A DNA stretch of 64,000 nt from Cytophagales bacterium (GCA_013298865.1 JAAFJL010000004.1:1-64000), one strand, 5' to 3'. Shown: positions 35,871-47,400, counted from the first letter of the stretch. Notes: a model not told the origin generated them from the letters alone. Program-made: numbers and translations.

Positions 35871-38800
35871 TTAATTCAACTTAAATACTTTCACTTTTTC
35901 ATTATTCATGCCAACAACCAAATTCCTTCCTATTATCTCCATACTTCGCACATCTCCTTTTAGATTTAAGCCTGTTTTATCACTTGATACGTAGCTAAAA
36001 TTTCCTTTGCCATCACCCAATAAAACTGTTCCATTTACTGCATCATATTTGCCAAATTTAATGCGGGCAACTGAAAGATTTCCTGCCATAATGAGGTCTT
36101 TTTTTCCATCATTATTTACATCTGCCGTAGTTATTGCATACACAGGAGAAAATTGCACTTGTTGTGGTAGTTGTTTTATTTTCAAAGACTTACCAGTATT
36201 TTCTAAGAAAACAGTTTGAAGATTATTGGCTTTCAGCGTAATTGAACCTGATAATTCTGTACTGTTGAAAAGGTCAGTAATTTGGGCATCTGCATAAGAT
36301 TTATAATCGGTAAATTTCTTTTTCAACATCGGCAAATGCTCCAAAAGGTCATCTCTGGAAGGCATTGGGTAGCTTTTGCCATCTAAATAATAAGTCATGA
36401 TTGGGTCAATAGTTCCATTGTCGTCAAAATCTTTGAAAGTGATTTCTGCGGGTTGATTTTCACTCACTTTTATCTGAGAGTTCTGTCCGTGATTGCCCAC
36501 TACCAAGTCAATATCACCATCATTATCCATGTCTTCTGCCAAGATTTTATTCCATAAACCATTGCTTGGTTGAGTAATCCAAGTAGCAGATTCATCCACT
36601 AATTTTCCTTTTTGATTGATGAAAATCTTTATCGGCATCCATTCGCCCACAACTACTAAATCTTTAATATTATCCTTGTTCATATCCACCCAAACAGCAT
36701 CCGTAACCATTCCTAAATTGCTGATTTTCTGTTGGTTATCTTTTACAAAAATACCCCTTCCTTGATTGATTAATATAAAACTTTCGGGTGTGGTGGGATA
36801 ATTTTGAGGTATTAATCTTCCCCCAACAAAGAGGTCTAAATCACCATCATTGTCAATATCAGCAGGACGAACGCATGAACCACTGATGGATTCTTTGGGC
36901 AATTGACCTTTGCTGAATCGTAGCGACGAACCGTTCCCTTTGCCATCATTCAAATAAAGACGGTCTTGAAGGGCGGCATCATTAGGACTAAATTCACTCC
37001 CTCCACTGACTACATACAGGTCTAAGTCTTTATCGTTATCAGCATCAAAAAATGTAGCTTCACAGTCTTCTGAGGCAATATCTTGCTTGAAAATGGCTTG
37101 TGATGTTGGGGTAAATTGTCCACTTTTTTGTTGTAAAAAAATCTCACCCGATTGCCCAGAAGCACCGCCTACAAAAAGGTCTTCCAAGCCATCATTATTT
37201 ACATCACCTTTTGCAAAGCAAGGACCCGATCGTGAGAGCATATAAGGCAAAAGAATCTGCGATTTGAAGTCATTATAGTTGTTTTCAATATGGGTAAAAT
37301 TGAAGTTATTTTCTTGTTGAGTGAAGAGTTTTTTACTGGTAATTCCCTGGTAAACAAATGATTGATTCGCTTCTAATTTTTTAATAGAAAGAATTTGATT
37401 AGGTTTTACATTCTTCAAAACCTGTTTTTTATCATCATTCCAAATCACTACTAAAGAATCAATCTGAACGGATTTTCCAATACCAAAATTCAAAATTTGT
37501 TCAACTGAAGACTGAAACCCCCGCACAGGCATTTGTTCCTGCATATAGCTCTGCCCGTTTGCATATACAAGAACCTTTGAACCTATACCCGACACGTTTT
37601 TTGAATCACCCAATAGTTTGACTTTCAGGTAGTTATTTTTCAATAAAGTATTAGCATTGTTCTGATAAACTGTTGCGTATTCGTTGATATTGTTGACGAC
37701 TAAATCCATATCGCCATCATTGTCGAGGTCTGCATAGGCTGCACCACTCGAAACTACATTTCCTCCAATTCCCCAATCTTTGTTTTTCTTATCGAAAGTC
37801 AGATTTCCTTTATTTTGGAATACATAACTTTCTGTGGTCGATTTAGGCATTTTTTCGATTAACTGACTTACTGAGAGCTTTTGAGCCTGTCCTTCATTTG
37901 CCTTAATTTGCTCATCAGTCGTGAATTTCAAGAAATCCATATCAGTATAATCTTTTACAAAACCGTTGGTAATAAAAAGGTCTTTAAAGCCGTCATTGTC
38001 ATAATCTTGAAACAAAGCTGACCAAGACCAATCTGTACTGGAAACACCAGAAAACTGTGCTATTTCAGCAAAATGACCATTTCCATTGTTTAGATGCAAC
38101 ATATTTCTACTGAACTGACTCCCAAAACCGAGTGATTCTAAGAGTTTGAATTTGTCGTAATTATCTGCCCCAGAAGTCATTTTTTGGCGATGATTTCCTT
38201 CGGCTTCCATGTCCATTGTTAGGATTTCGGGAGAGCCGTCATTGTTAATATCTGCCGCATCTGAACCCATTGAAAATAGAGAAGTATGCCCCAATCGTGA
38301 AGCAGATTCGTCAATAAATTGTGGCGAAGAACCATTTTTTTGATTGATATATAAATAATCTTGTTCGTTGAAATCATTGGACACGTAAATATCCAGCCAA
38401 CCATCATTATTTACATCCGAAATAGCTACTCCCAAACCAAAACTCAATACATTTGAGACAATACCCATTTGTTGAGAAACTTCCGAAAATCGTGGCGACG
38501 AACCGTTCCCATCGTTTCGGTATAATTTATTGCCATAAATCGGACTAACTTGTTTCTTCAAGTCAGGCAGAATTTTACTAAATCCAGCAAATTCATTAAG
38601 TGAATGATTCAATAAAAACATATCTAAATCGCCGTCTTTATCATAATCAAAAAAGGATGCTTGGGTAGAATATCCTTCATCAGCAAGACCATATTCAGCG
38701 GCTTTTTCCGTGAATCGTGGCGACGAACCGGGGTTATTCCCATTATTGATATAAAGCAAATTCGCCCGTTTCTCTGGACGTGTATCTGCCGAGCGGCAAA

Positions 38801-39182
38801 TGTAAATATCCAACCAACCATCTTCATTAATGTCCACCATCGTTGCTCCTGTACACCATCCTTGTGCATCCGCAACGCCTGATGTAGCTGTTATGTCTTC
38901 AAAATTCATTTCCCCTTTATTAATGAAGAGGCGATTTTTAACCATATTTCCCGTAAACAAAACGTCCGTTAATCCATCGTTATTGACATCACCCACGGCA
39001 ACGCCACCGCCATTGTAGAAATACATATAATTCAGTACATTCAACTCTTCGGACTCCTGCAAGATATTCCTAAAATTAATACCAGTCTTACTTTTTGAAA
39101 GGCTTGTAAAGAGTTTATCGTCTGATTGACAGGCGGTTATGAGAATAACCATGAAGATAATTAGGAAGATTTGTGGTTTCAT
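35871..39182 (-). CDS. FG-GAP/VCBS-repeat lipoprotein with ASPIC/UnbV domain
   Basis: 1103 residues from ATG 39182, which puts the lipobox ITACQ right after the signal helix. The protein contains many FG-GAP/VCBS units with calcium-binding loops (GDVNNDGLTDVLF, VDINEDGWLDIY, DLDNDGDMDLVV, ADIDNDGDLDLFVGG), expected to form two beta-propellers. An ASPIC/UnbV segment lies between them (YLKVKLLGDSKNVSGIGSKV). Four loops carry the unusual insert GSSPRF, GSSPQF or GSSLRF. Such lipoproteins often accompany SusC/SusD pairs and are thought to bind carbohydrate or other ligands at the surface. It follows susD on the same strand, with a terminator between. Confidence 0.85.
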   Translation of the reverse strand: MKPQIFLIIFMVILITACQSDDKLFTSLSKSKTGINFRNILQESEELNVLNYMYFYNGGGVAVGDVNNDGLTDVLFTGNMVKNRLFINKGEMNFEDITATSGVADAQGWCTGATMVDINEDGWLDIYICRSADTRPEKRANLLYINNGNNPGSSPRFTEKAAEYGLADEGYSTQASFFDYDKDGDLDMFLLNHSLNEFAGFSKILPDLKKQVSPIYGNKLYRNDGNGSSPRFSEVSQQMGIVSNVLSFGLGVAISDVNNDGWLDIYVSNDFNEQDYLYINQKNGSSPQFIDESASRLGHTSLFSMGSDAADINNDGSPEILTMDMEAEGNHRQKMTSGADNYDKFKLLESLGFGSQFSRNMLHLNNGNGHFAEIAQFSGVSSTDWSWSALFQDYDNDGFKDLFITNGFVKDYTDMDFLKFTTDEQIKANEGQAQKLSVSQLIEKMPKSTTESYVFQNKGNLTFDKKNKDWGIGGNVVSSGAAYADLDNDGDMDLVVNNINEYATVYQNNANTLLKNNYLKVKLLGDSKNVSGIGSKVLVYANGQSYMQEQMPVRGFQSSVEQILNFGIGKSVQIDSLVVIWNDDKKQVLKNVKPNQILSIKKLEANQSFVYQGITSKKLFTQQENNFNFTHIENNYNDFKSQILLPYMLSRSGPCFAKGDVNNDGLEDLFVGGASGQSGEIFLQQKSGQFTPTSQAIFKQDIASEDCEATFFDADNDKDLDLYVVSGGSEFSPNDAALQDRLYLNDGKGNGSSLRFSKGQLPKESISGSCVRPADIDNDGDLDLFVGGRLIPQNYPTTPESFILINQGRGIFVKDNQQKISNLGMVTDAVWVDMNKDNIKDLVVVGEWMPIKIFINQKGKLVDESATWITQPSNGLWNKILAEDMDNDGDIDLVVGNHGQNSQIKVSENQPAEITFKDFDDNGTIDPIMTYYLDGKSYPMPSRDDLLEHLPMLKKKFTDYKSYADAQITDLFNSTELSGSITLKANNLQTVFLENTGKSLKIKQLPQQVQFSPVYAITTADVNNDGKKDLIMAGNLSVARIKFGKYDAVNGTVLLGDGKGNFSYVSSDKTGLNLKGDVRSMEIIGRNLVVGMNNEKVKVFKLN

Positions 39183-39236
39183 AGGTCCATTATTTAAAAC
39201 GCTTATTTGCATATTGATTTAGCTTGAAATATAATC

Positions 39237-39268
39237 AAAAAAGATAGACATTGCTGCCTATCTTTTTT
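39237..39268 (-). terminator. intrinsic terminator after susD
   Basis: An 11-bp perfect stem, AAAAAAGATAG (39237-39247) and CTATCTTTTTT (39258-39268), with T6 on the minus strand, 24 nt after the susD stop. It probably reduces read-through into the FG-GAP gene. Confidence 0.8.
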
Positions 39269-39291
39269 GAAAATTTTATAATAAAACAATA

Positions 39292-40845
39292 CTATTTATT
39301 CCACCATAAACGAGTAGCAGCATTATCAGCACCACCTAACTTTGATACACCTGTTTCTAATCCCTTAGCATTCGTATTTTTCTCCCCAATTACGTAAGGT
39401 ACACGACGAAGAACTGCATTTGCAGGAACATCAGCATTAGAAGAGTTGATTCTTGCATAAAGTTTTGGATATCCTGTTCTTCGGTATTCAGCCCATGCTT
39501 CCAATGAATTTGGGAAAAGCGAAAGCCACTTTTGTGTATGAATTTGCTCCAATTGCTTCTCTGCATTTGTACCAAATTTAACGGGAACATCCGTCAATGC
39601 TGGTGTTTGTACTTTATCAGCAAGAGCAATGGGCGTCGTTGAACCGTTTGTATAGGCAGCAATTGCGGCTGCGTCATTAATTCCCCATTGTTTCATCGAA
39701 GTCGATATACCCATTTCATAAAAATCTTTGGCAGTTCCAGGTCCCATATTCCAACCTTTCAAAGCTCCTTCAGCTTTCAAAAAATGTGCCTCAGAAGCAT
39801 ACATTACTACATAAGGTGTAGTAAACATATTATCTGGAAGAAACGTATTGGCAACATTTGAATTTGCACTTGGTGTATTCTCTTTCTCTCCAAGTTCAAC
39901 TGTTGAATATCCATTACGAAGTCCCTTGTAAGTATCAGTTGTACCTGCAACAGGAGCAAAGAATTTACTCATTCTTGGGTCTTTGTATCCTTTCAATACA
40001 CTTTCCATAGCAGCACTCATTCTAAATTCATTCCATGCTGAAGTCTGAGCCATTGGATTTAATGAATTGGCTGTTACTTTCAAAAAGGCATCGTCAGCGT
40101 TAGTATTCAATACTCCTCCAGCAACTGCTGCTTCTGCTTCAGCTTGTGCTGTTGCTTTATCAACTCCTGACATTCTCATGGCTATTCTTAAACGCATCGT
40201 ATTTGCAAACAGAATCCATTTATCAACATTTCCTCTATATACTTGGTCATTTGAACCTAATACGTTTTTGCCTTTGAATGCCTGTAAGTCAGCCACTGAC
40301 TTTTTCAGTACTACCAAAAAATCCTTATAAATTGCCTCTTGACTATCATATTCAACACTTTTCGCTCCGTTACCAACACTTGAGTAAGGAATCGGACCCC
40401 AAAAGTCTGTTCTTGGCAAGAAAGCTTGTACTTTCCAAATACTTGCAATAGCAAATATGGCTGGGTTTGCGTTTGGTCCACCAGGTTTTGTATTATCAAG
40501 TACTCCTAACAAAGGTGGAATTGCACTACCATAAAATCCACCCCATGCTCCGTTTAGCCAGTTTCCTACCATTTCGTTCCTGTCGGAAGGGAAGTAAGGA
40601 GCTACATTTGCATAGAATTGCACTTGCAAATCTGAAAATAGACTATTAAATAATTGCCAGTTCCCAGCCACCGACAAAGCATTATACTGTGCCGAAGCAA
40701 AAGCGTTACCAATCCCTGCTTCGTCCAATGCTACTAATTTAGTCTTATCAGTATTTATTTCGTCGAAGTTATCTGTACATGAATAGTTACTTAGAGCAAC
40801 TATTAATAACACCATCGGTATTATCAGTTTTTTTAAGTTTTTCAT
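39292..40845 (-). CDS. susD: SusD/RagB family nutrient-binding outer-membrane lipoprotein
   Basis: 517 residues. A signal peptide ends in the lipobox NYSC, followed by TDNFDEINTDKTKL, the start typical of the SusD-like_2 group. Helical TPR-like repeats make up the body (FAIASIWKVQAFLPRTDFWG, YRGNVDKWILFANTMRLRIAMRM), and the ending EQIHTQKWLSLFPNSLEAWAEYRRTGYP is a strong family mark. SusD caps the SusC barrel and captures the substrate at the cell surface. The gene starts 30 nt after the susC stop. Confidence 0.93.
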   Translation of the reverse strand: MKNLKKLIIPMVLLIVALSNYSCTDNFDEINTDKTKLVALDEAGIGNAFASAQYNALSVAGNWQLFNSLFSDLQVQFYANVAPYFPSDRNEMVGNWLNGAWGGFYGSAIPPLLGVLDNTKPGGPNANPAIFAIASIWKVQAFLPRTDFWGPIPYSSVGNGAKSVEYDSQEAIYKDFLVVLKKSVADLQAFKGKNVLGSNDQVYRGNVDKWILFANTMRLRIAMRMSGVDKATAQAEAEAAVAGGVLNTNADDAFLKVTANSLNPMAQTSAWNEFRMSAAMESVLKGYKDPRMSKFFAPVAGTTDTYKGLRNGYSTVELGEKENTPSANSNVANTFLPDNMFTTPYVVMYASEAHFLKAEGALKGWNMGPGTAKDFYEMGISTSMKQWGINDAAAIAAYTNGSTTPIALADKVQTPALTDVPVKFGTNAEKQLEQIHTQKWLSLFPNSLEAWAEYRRTGYPKLYARINSSNADVPANAVLRRVPYVIGEKNTNAKGLETGVSKLGGADNAATRLWWNK

Positions 40846-40875
40846 TTGTATATTTTTTTAATGAGAAAATTTAAT

Positions 40876-43800
40876 TTAGAATTTCAAGTTTAAGTTTAAA
40901 CCAATCGTACGAGTGGGAGGAGTTGAAAATCCTTCTAATCCAACAGATGTGTTTTGCGAACCTGCTGTAAGTTCAGGGTCAAATCCTTTTGCATTATTCA
41001 TGATGAAGAACAAGTTACGCCCTACTAATGATAATGTTGCTGACTGGAAAGGTGATTTTTTAATTAATCCAGCAGGCAAAGAATATCCCAAAGTCAATTC
41101 ACGCAGACGAATATTCGATGCACTATAAGTAAATACTTCACCAGCAGGAGTATTTCTTCCACCTACTACAGTCCAATATTTCTCAGCATTGATGGCAACT
41201 TTATTTTGCTGACCTGCTGTTGGAGCAGGATTGTCTTTTGTAGTTTCAACTACACCATCAAATATGAATGAATCTCTACCTGCAAGGGTTTCTTCTGTCA
41301 CACCGTCACCATAGAGAACTGCGTTAGTAAATGATGTAACAACTCCTCCCATTTTAGCACTAACCAAAAAACTAAGGCTTACATTTTTATAAGTAAATTT
41401 GTTACTTATTCCCCCAATCCAATCAGGACGAGTATTTCCTAAATAAACAGTATAACCACTTGTAATTTTAGGAACACCATTCACTCCTACCAATATTTGA
41501 CCTGCGTCATTGCGTTGATAACCTCTACTGAATACTTCTCCTAATGGTTTTCCTTCTATGGCTCTCACACTGTTCATAAAGTCATTACCTCCAGGAATAT
41601 CATAACTTTTCAACTCAGGAGTCAATTCCACTAATTTATTAACGTTTTTAGCATAATTCAAATCGACATCCCAACGAAAATCACCTGTGTTAATTGGATT
41701 AAGATTCATCGTTATTTCAACACCTGAGTTACGAACTAAACCTGCATTAACATATTCCTGTGACCAACCAGATGCAGGTGGAATACTTACTCTGAATAGC
41801 TGGTTTTTAGAATCACTTGAATAATAACCAATATCAAATCCTAATCTGTTCTTGAGTAACTTAAATTCTAAACCAAATTCTATTGAAGTTGTTAATTCTG
41901 GCTTTAAATTTTCAAAAGGTTTCAATCCATCACGAGTGATAAATCCATTATCTCCACCAGCTCTGAATGTGTAAGTCTGGTTAATTAAATATGGAGCTGC
42001 ATCATTCCCAGTTACAGCATAAGTACCACGGAATTTGGCAAAAGAAATACTTGTTGGCATTTCAATTAAATTCGATAACACTGCTGAGAAACCAGCTGAA
42101 GGATAAAAATAAGATCTGTTTGCCTTTGGCAATGTACTTGACCAGTCATTTCTGGCTGAAACAGAAACCGTTAAAGCATCCTTAAAAGTTACATCGGCAG
42201 TAGCAAATACACCTTGTTTCTGGCTCTCAACTACTCCTCTATTATTCTGAGGTGCCCTTGCATTAGTTGTGATAAACAAATTATCTCTGTTCAATCCACC
42301 AGTATTAGAGTTTTGAAATAAGGTTGAGAAACTTTGAACATTACCTCCAACAAGGGCATCTAATGAAATGGTTTCATTAATACGTTGCTTATAAAGTCCT
42401 AAAAGGTCAAAGTTGGTTGATGAGTTTTCTGTCCAAGCAGTTCTATAATCACCATTTGGTGCTATCGTATAAGTATCTGTAAAGAATTTCCCCTCGAATT
42501 TATCAACGTATTTGTCAATACTACCACGAGCTATTATACTGAATGCTTTTGTAGCCTGATAAGTTAATGCCGAGAAACCAGTGATTCTGTCTCTTGTATC
42601 AGTTGAAGTGGTTCTGTTTTTAATCCAGTAGGGATTTTGTCCACCATTTGAACCAGGATTCCAGAAACTCTGTTTGTTGCGTCCCTGAGCATCAGTATAT
42701 TCAAATTGTTGTGCAGCCTCCAAAGATATATTTCTGGGCATCCTTGCCACGTGGCGATTTACATTTTGATAAACTTCTCCGAGAGTACCTCTGTTATCTA
42801 TGTTTTCAGCCAAATAAGTAAGTTTAGAATCAATAGATATTTTATCACTTATCTTATTAGAAATACGTAAGTTTACGATATTTCTTTGAAGTTTATTATT
42901 ATCTACAAGACCTTTTGCTCCAACATTGGTATAAGAAAAATACGTTTGCATTTTATCAGAACCTCCTGAAAACGAAACAGAGTTAGATAGTTGACTACCT
43001 GTCTTATAAAAATCATCATACGTATTAGGCTGCGGACTAAAACTATATGTTGCTGGTGCCCCAACTGCACTATTTTGCCAACCTTCTACTTGTCTTCCAT
43101 CCAATTTAGGTCCCCAGCTATTTTCAGATAATTTACTGTAAACGCCACCACTTCCTTGACCGTATTCATTTTGAAATTTACGGAGACTTATTGCCTGTTC
43201 AGCTTGGAAAGAACTGTTGATTGTTACGCCATAGCCTTTTTGAGTAACCCCTTTTTTAGTATTAATCAATATCGCACCATTGGCTGCACTACTACCATAT
43301 AAGGCAGTAGCCGAACCACCTCTCAAAATGTTCATTGATTCGATGTCGTCTGGATTGATACTTGAAATACCGTCTCCGCCATCTCTACCCCCAAAAATGT
43401 TACCAGAGCTTCCATTGCTATTATTGAATGGTACACCGTCAACAACAATTAGAGCCTGATTGTTTCCGCTAATTGAACGGTCTCCTCTCAAAACAACACG
43501 AGTAGAACCACCAATACCCGATGATGATCTCACAATATCTAAACCTACTACTCTACCAGCAAGGGAGTTAGCCACGTTTAAATCTTTTGCTTGCGAAAAC
43601 GTTTTTGTGTTAATTTGCTGAGTTGCATAACTTAGCGTTTTTTGTTCTTTCGAAATACCCAAAGCTGTTACAACTACTTCATCAAGACTATTTACGGATG
43701 CTGTCATCACCATATTTATTTCTGAAGCACTCCCAACAGGCATTTCTTTTGTACTAAATCCAATCGAAGAAAAAACAAGTACACCTTTGTCACCGACATT

Positions 43801-43989
43801 GATTTTGTAATTTCCTTCTACATCTGTTATTGTACCCCGTGTTGAGCCTTTTACTTTGACAGCTACTCCTGGGAGTCCGCTATTGTCTGAAGCATCTGTT
43901 ACTTTCCCTTTTACTTGTCGGTCTTGGGCAAATCCTTGTTGCATGACTACTAAGAGTAAGAGTACTGTTAATTGTAAGATTTTTTTCAT
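40876..43989 (-). CDS. susC: SusC/RagA family TonB-dependent outer-membrane receptor
   Basis: 1037 residues. A signal peptide (LQLTVLLLLVVMQQGFAQ) is followed by a carboxypeptidase-D-like regulatory domain (VKGKVTDASDNSGLPGVAV), the TonB-box region (LDEVVVTALGISKEQKTLSY), the plug (LAGRVVGLDIVRSSSG, QALIVVDGVPFNNS, IESMNILRGGSATALYGS) and the barrel ending in NLNLKF with C-terminal Phe. It imports an oligomer, sugar or peptide together with SusD. No sigma/anti-sigma (FecI/FecR) or SusR gene is adjacent, so its control is elsewhere, or works through the upstream palindrome at 44141. Confidence 0.95.
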   Translation of the reverse strand: MKKILQLTVLLLLVVMQQGFAQDRQVKGKVTDASDNSGLPGVAVKVKGSTRGTITDVEGNYKINVGDKGVLVFSSIGFSTKEMPVGSASEINMVMTASVNSLDEVVVTALGISKEQKTLSYATQQINTKTFSQAKDLNVANSLAGRVVGLDIVRSSSGIGGSTRVVLRGDRSISGNNQALIVVDGVPFNNSNGSSGNIFGGRDGGDGISSINPDDIESMNILRGGSATALYGSSAANGAILINTKKGVTQKGYGVTINSSFQAEQAISLRKFQNEYGQGSGGVYSKLSENSWGPKLDGRQVEGWQNSAVGAPATYSFSPQPNTYDDFYKTGSQLSNSVSFSGGSDKMQTYFSYTNVGAKGLVDNNKLQRNIVNLRISNKISDKISIDSKLTYLAENIDNRGTLGEVYQNVNRHVARMPRNISLEAAQQFEYTDAQGRNKQSFWNPGSNGGQNPYWIKNRTTSTDTRDRITGFSALTYQATKAFSIIARGSIDKYVDKFEGKFFTDTYTIAPNGDYRTAWTENSSTNFDLLGLYKQRINETISLDALVGGNVQSFSTLFQNSNTGGLNRDNLFITTNARAPQNNRGVVESQKQGVFATADVTFKDALTVSVSARNDWSSTLPKANRSYFYPSAGFSAVLSNLIEMPTSISFAKFRGTYAVTGNDAAPYLINQTYTFRAGGDNGFITRDGLKPFENLKPELTTSIEFGLEFKLLKNRLGFDIGYYSSDSKNQLFRVSIPPASGWSQEYVNAGLVRNSGVEITMNLNPINTGDFRWDVDLNYAKNVNKLVELTPELKSYDIPGGNDFMNSVRAIEGKPLGEVFSRGYQRNDAGQILVGVNGVPKITSGYTVYLGNTRPDWIGGISNKFTYKNVSLSFLVSAKMGGVVTSFTNAVLYGDGVTEETLAGRDSFIFDGVVETTKDNPAPTAGQQNKVAINAEKYWTVVGGRNTPAGEVFTYSASNIRLRELTLGYSLPAGLIKKSPFQSATLSLVGRNLFFIMNNAKGFDPELTAGSQNTSVGLEGFSTPPTRTIGLNLNLKF

Positions 43990-44420
43990 GAATAGAGCAT
44001 TTTTAAGTTTGAAAATGGGTATTTCGTTTTAAAGCTTTGTGCCTAAAACATTGTAAAATTTATAAATTTTTTGGGTAAAATACTAACTTGATAGTTTTTT
44101 TGTTAGTTTTTGTGGATAAAAAAAGGGTTTTGTTTTTAAAATCAGTAATTAATTACTGATATTTGAAACGTATATACCTAATAATCAAATTATAATTTAT
44201 AGTATTCCAGGATAAAAACTGTGCGTAAAATTGAGATTTTAGTAGAGAATCTCTCTATAATTGGTGCCATTTCCTTTCGTAATAAATATCTATTCTACTA
44301 CACTTCGTCAAAAAGCTATATTATTTCAAAAAAGACCTTAATTTTGTCTTATCCTTCTTTTCATTATGCAACCAATTTGAACTTTTGTTCGTCTTTAACA
44401 CATAAATATAATTGAACAAT
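43990..44420. other. divergent intergenic region with a perfect 20-bp palindrome
   Basis: 431 bp between susC (minus) and the large T9SS gene (plus). A perfect 20-bp palindrome, ATCAGTAATTAATTACTGAT, lies at 44141-44160 and could be bound by a dimeric regulator. Stretches of T (44094-44100, 44132-44137) occur near it. No gene is supported, and no full consensus promoter was found. Confidence 0.5.
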
Positions 44421-47400
44421 ATGAATCTTCGCTTTGTACCAAAAACAATACTCTTCCTTGGATTATTGATTTCAAATTTAACTTTTGCCCAAAATGCTAC
44501 TCCGCCTCCTGCTACAAAATGGACTCGGACAATTGCTGGTAATAATATCCAAGGTACTTCAGACGGTGGTTTCTTGGCTTTGAATACTGCAAATTTTCAA
44601 AAATATGATGCTTCGGGTGTCTTGCAGTGGACGGTAAGCACGCCTGCGGTAGAGATTGAAGAAATTGCTGGTGGTTTTGCAGTATTGGCTCAATCATCTG
44701 CGAATATTTTGAATTTTACTGGCTACGTTGGTGGTGTTGATACTTGGGTTTTTACGGTAAATACTGCTGGTGCTGTACAATGGTTTAGAAATCTCGGTGG
44801 TGCTGGGGCGGATAATGCTGGTGGTTTAGAAGTACTTTCTAATGGAGACATTGCAGCATCTGTTGTTTCTGGTTCAACGTCTGGAAATTATGCTGGTGGA
44901 AAAGGAGCAATTGACACTTGGGTTTTTAAATATAATGCAGCAGGAACATTACAATGGAAAAGAGCCAATGGGGGTACTGCCGATGATGAAGCCTATTTAA
45001 TGAAAAAAGATTCTGGCGATAGATTAATTTTAGCAGGTTCAACAAAATCAAGTAATGGAGACTTAGCGAGTACAGGAACAAGGGCTTTAAAAGATATTTG
45101 GGTATGTTCAATTGTTAGCACTGGTGCGAATGCAATTAATAAAGCATTCTTGGGAAATGGAGATGATTTTGCTACTGGTTTAGATTTTGGTGGAGGCTCA
45201 ATTTATGTTTTGGCATCTAATCAATCTACTACGGGTAGTTTTCCACTTACTTCTGGACGAGCTTTAGAAAATGTCGTGTTGAAATTTGATACAAGCCTTA
45301 ATCCGCCTACTACCAAAAATCTTTTCATTAATGGAAATGGAACATTCTCGCAATTTTTTGCAGCAGATGGTGGAGGTGTAGTCTTGGGAAGTAATAGCGG
45401 AGCAAGTCCGAACTTTACAGTTTCTGGAAGTGCTTTTGTGGCAAAATTAGATGCTTCACTGAATACTTCTTGGGCAAAAGATTTTGGTGGGATTTCTGGA
45501 CTAACTTCTGCTTCAAAAACAAGTGGTGATGGTGTTTTAGCAACTTATTATGCTGGGTCAAATTATACAACTGCAAAGCTATCAAGTGCAGGAGTGATAG
45601 AATGGACTTTTCCTAAAAACGGACTTTTTGCGACAAATGCGAAACAAACTCCTGACGGAGGTTATTTGGTTGCAAGAAATACTGGAACTTCTGGGTTTTC
45701 AGAAATCATTCGCCTTTGTCCAACTCCTATGCCCAATGTAACTTCGGCACTTAGTCAACCATTGTGTGATGGTGGTTCGGTAACTTTAACCACTGCTACA
45801 AAAACAGGGTTTACATTGCAGTGGCAAAAAAATGGAGTAAATATTGCTGGAGAAACTTCCGCTAATTATTTAGCAATGTCCCCTGCAACAACTGGTGTAA
45901 CTGATGTTTACAATGTAGTTTATACGGATGCTTCTTGTGGAGGCTCAGGAAATTCAGACAATATTTCGGTTTTTATTCAATCAGGAGTTCTCACGACACC
46001 AACGATTACAGTAACGGGTAATCTGAGTTTTTGTGATGGTGATTCTGTGAAATTCCAAGCTGTTTCTACTTGTAGGGTTACAACCTATCAATGGAAAAAA
46101 GATAATGTAAATATTGCAGGAGCAACTACTGCAACTTATTACGCCAAACAATCTGGTGTTTATACTGTAACAATTACGGGTAATGCAGCCACACAAACTT
46201 CGGCTGGAGTAACTACTGTTGTTACATTACCAAATCCTCAGATTAGTGCGGGAAGTACAATTTCTTTTTGTGACGGTGGCAGTGTGGTACTCACAACAAA
46301 TGTCGCTACTGGTTGTTCTGTCACAGCGTATCAATGGAAAAGAAACGGTGTTGATATTGCAGGAGCAACCGCAAGGACATATACCGCAAATCAGTCAGGT
46401 GTTTACACTGTTTCAGTGAGGACTGGCAGCAATACTACCGTTGTCTCGGCAACAGGTATAACTGTTACCGTAACGTTAAATATACCAACAGTTGTCTCAA
46501 GCAACGGTACTGCTTTTTGTGCAGGAGGTTCTACAACCCTAAGTGTAAATTCCAACGGTTGTAATCTCATTGCTTACGAATGGATACTCAATGGCACTAA
46601 AATCCCAGGAGCAACTGGTGGTTCTATTGTGGTAAATTCTACGGGAAATTATTCGGTTTATGTCACGGGTAGTACGGGTAATGCTGCTACTTCTCCTGTT
46701 CTTACGGTAACTGTCAATCCAAACCCTTCTGCCAATGCTGGTAATGCGGTTTCTCTTACGGGCAAGCAATTGTATTCACCTACTAACGTGCAAGTTGCCT
46801 CTGGTGGAACAGCCCCATATAGCTATTTATGGACAACGAATTTTCCTATAAATATTGATAATCCCAATATCGCAACTCCACAAATCGGTACTTTCAACCA
46901 AAGTATTTTTGCCAATGTAAAAGTTACCGATGTAAATGGTTGTACCGCAAATTCCTCGGTACTGATTACTTATGTTCCGTGTACAATTACAGCAACATCT
47001 AATGGTAATAATTACTTTTGCTTTGGCGACAGTACAAAGGTTTTAGCAGAAGTAGCTAATGATAATGGTGGTCTAAAATACCAATGGAAAAAAGACAATG
47101 CGAACGTTTCAGGTTCGTCAAATATATTTTATGTGAAACAAACAGGTCGTTATACTTTTTTTGTAGAAGATAAATTTGGTTGTGAGAAAACTTCTAACGA
47201 AATCTTGATTACTGAAAACTTCGCCCTCATTGCCAGTGCAGGGGCTGGAGCAAGTCTTACAGGAACAGAAAAATATGATTTGTCGAAAGCAAATACTTCT
47301 TTGGGTGGAACTCCCCCATATACATTCGTCTGGACAGCTACGCCAGCTGTGACAGGCAATAACTCTACAAATTCGTTCCCAGTTTTTGGACCATTCACAG

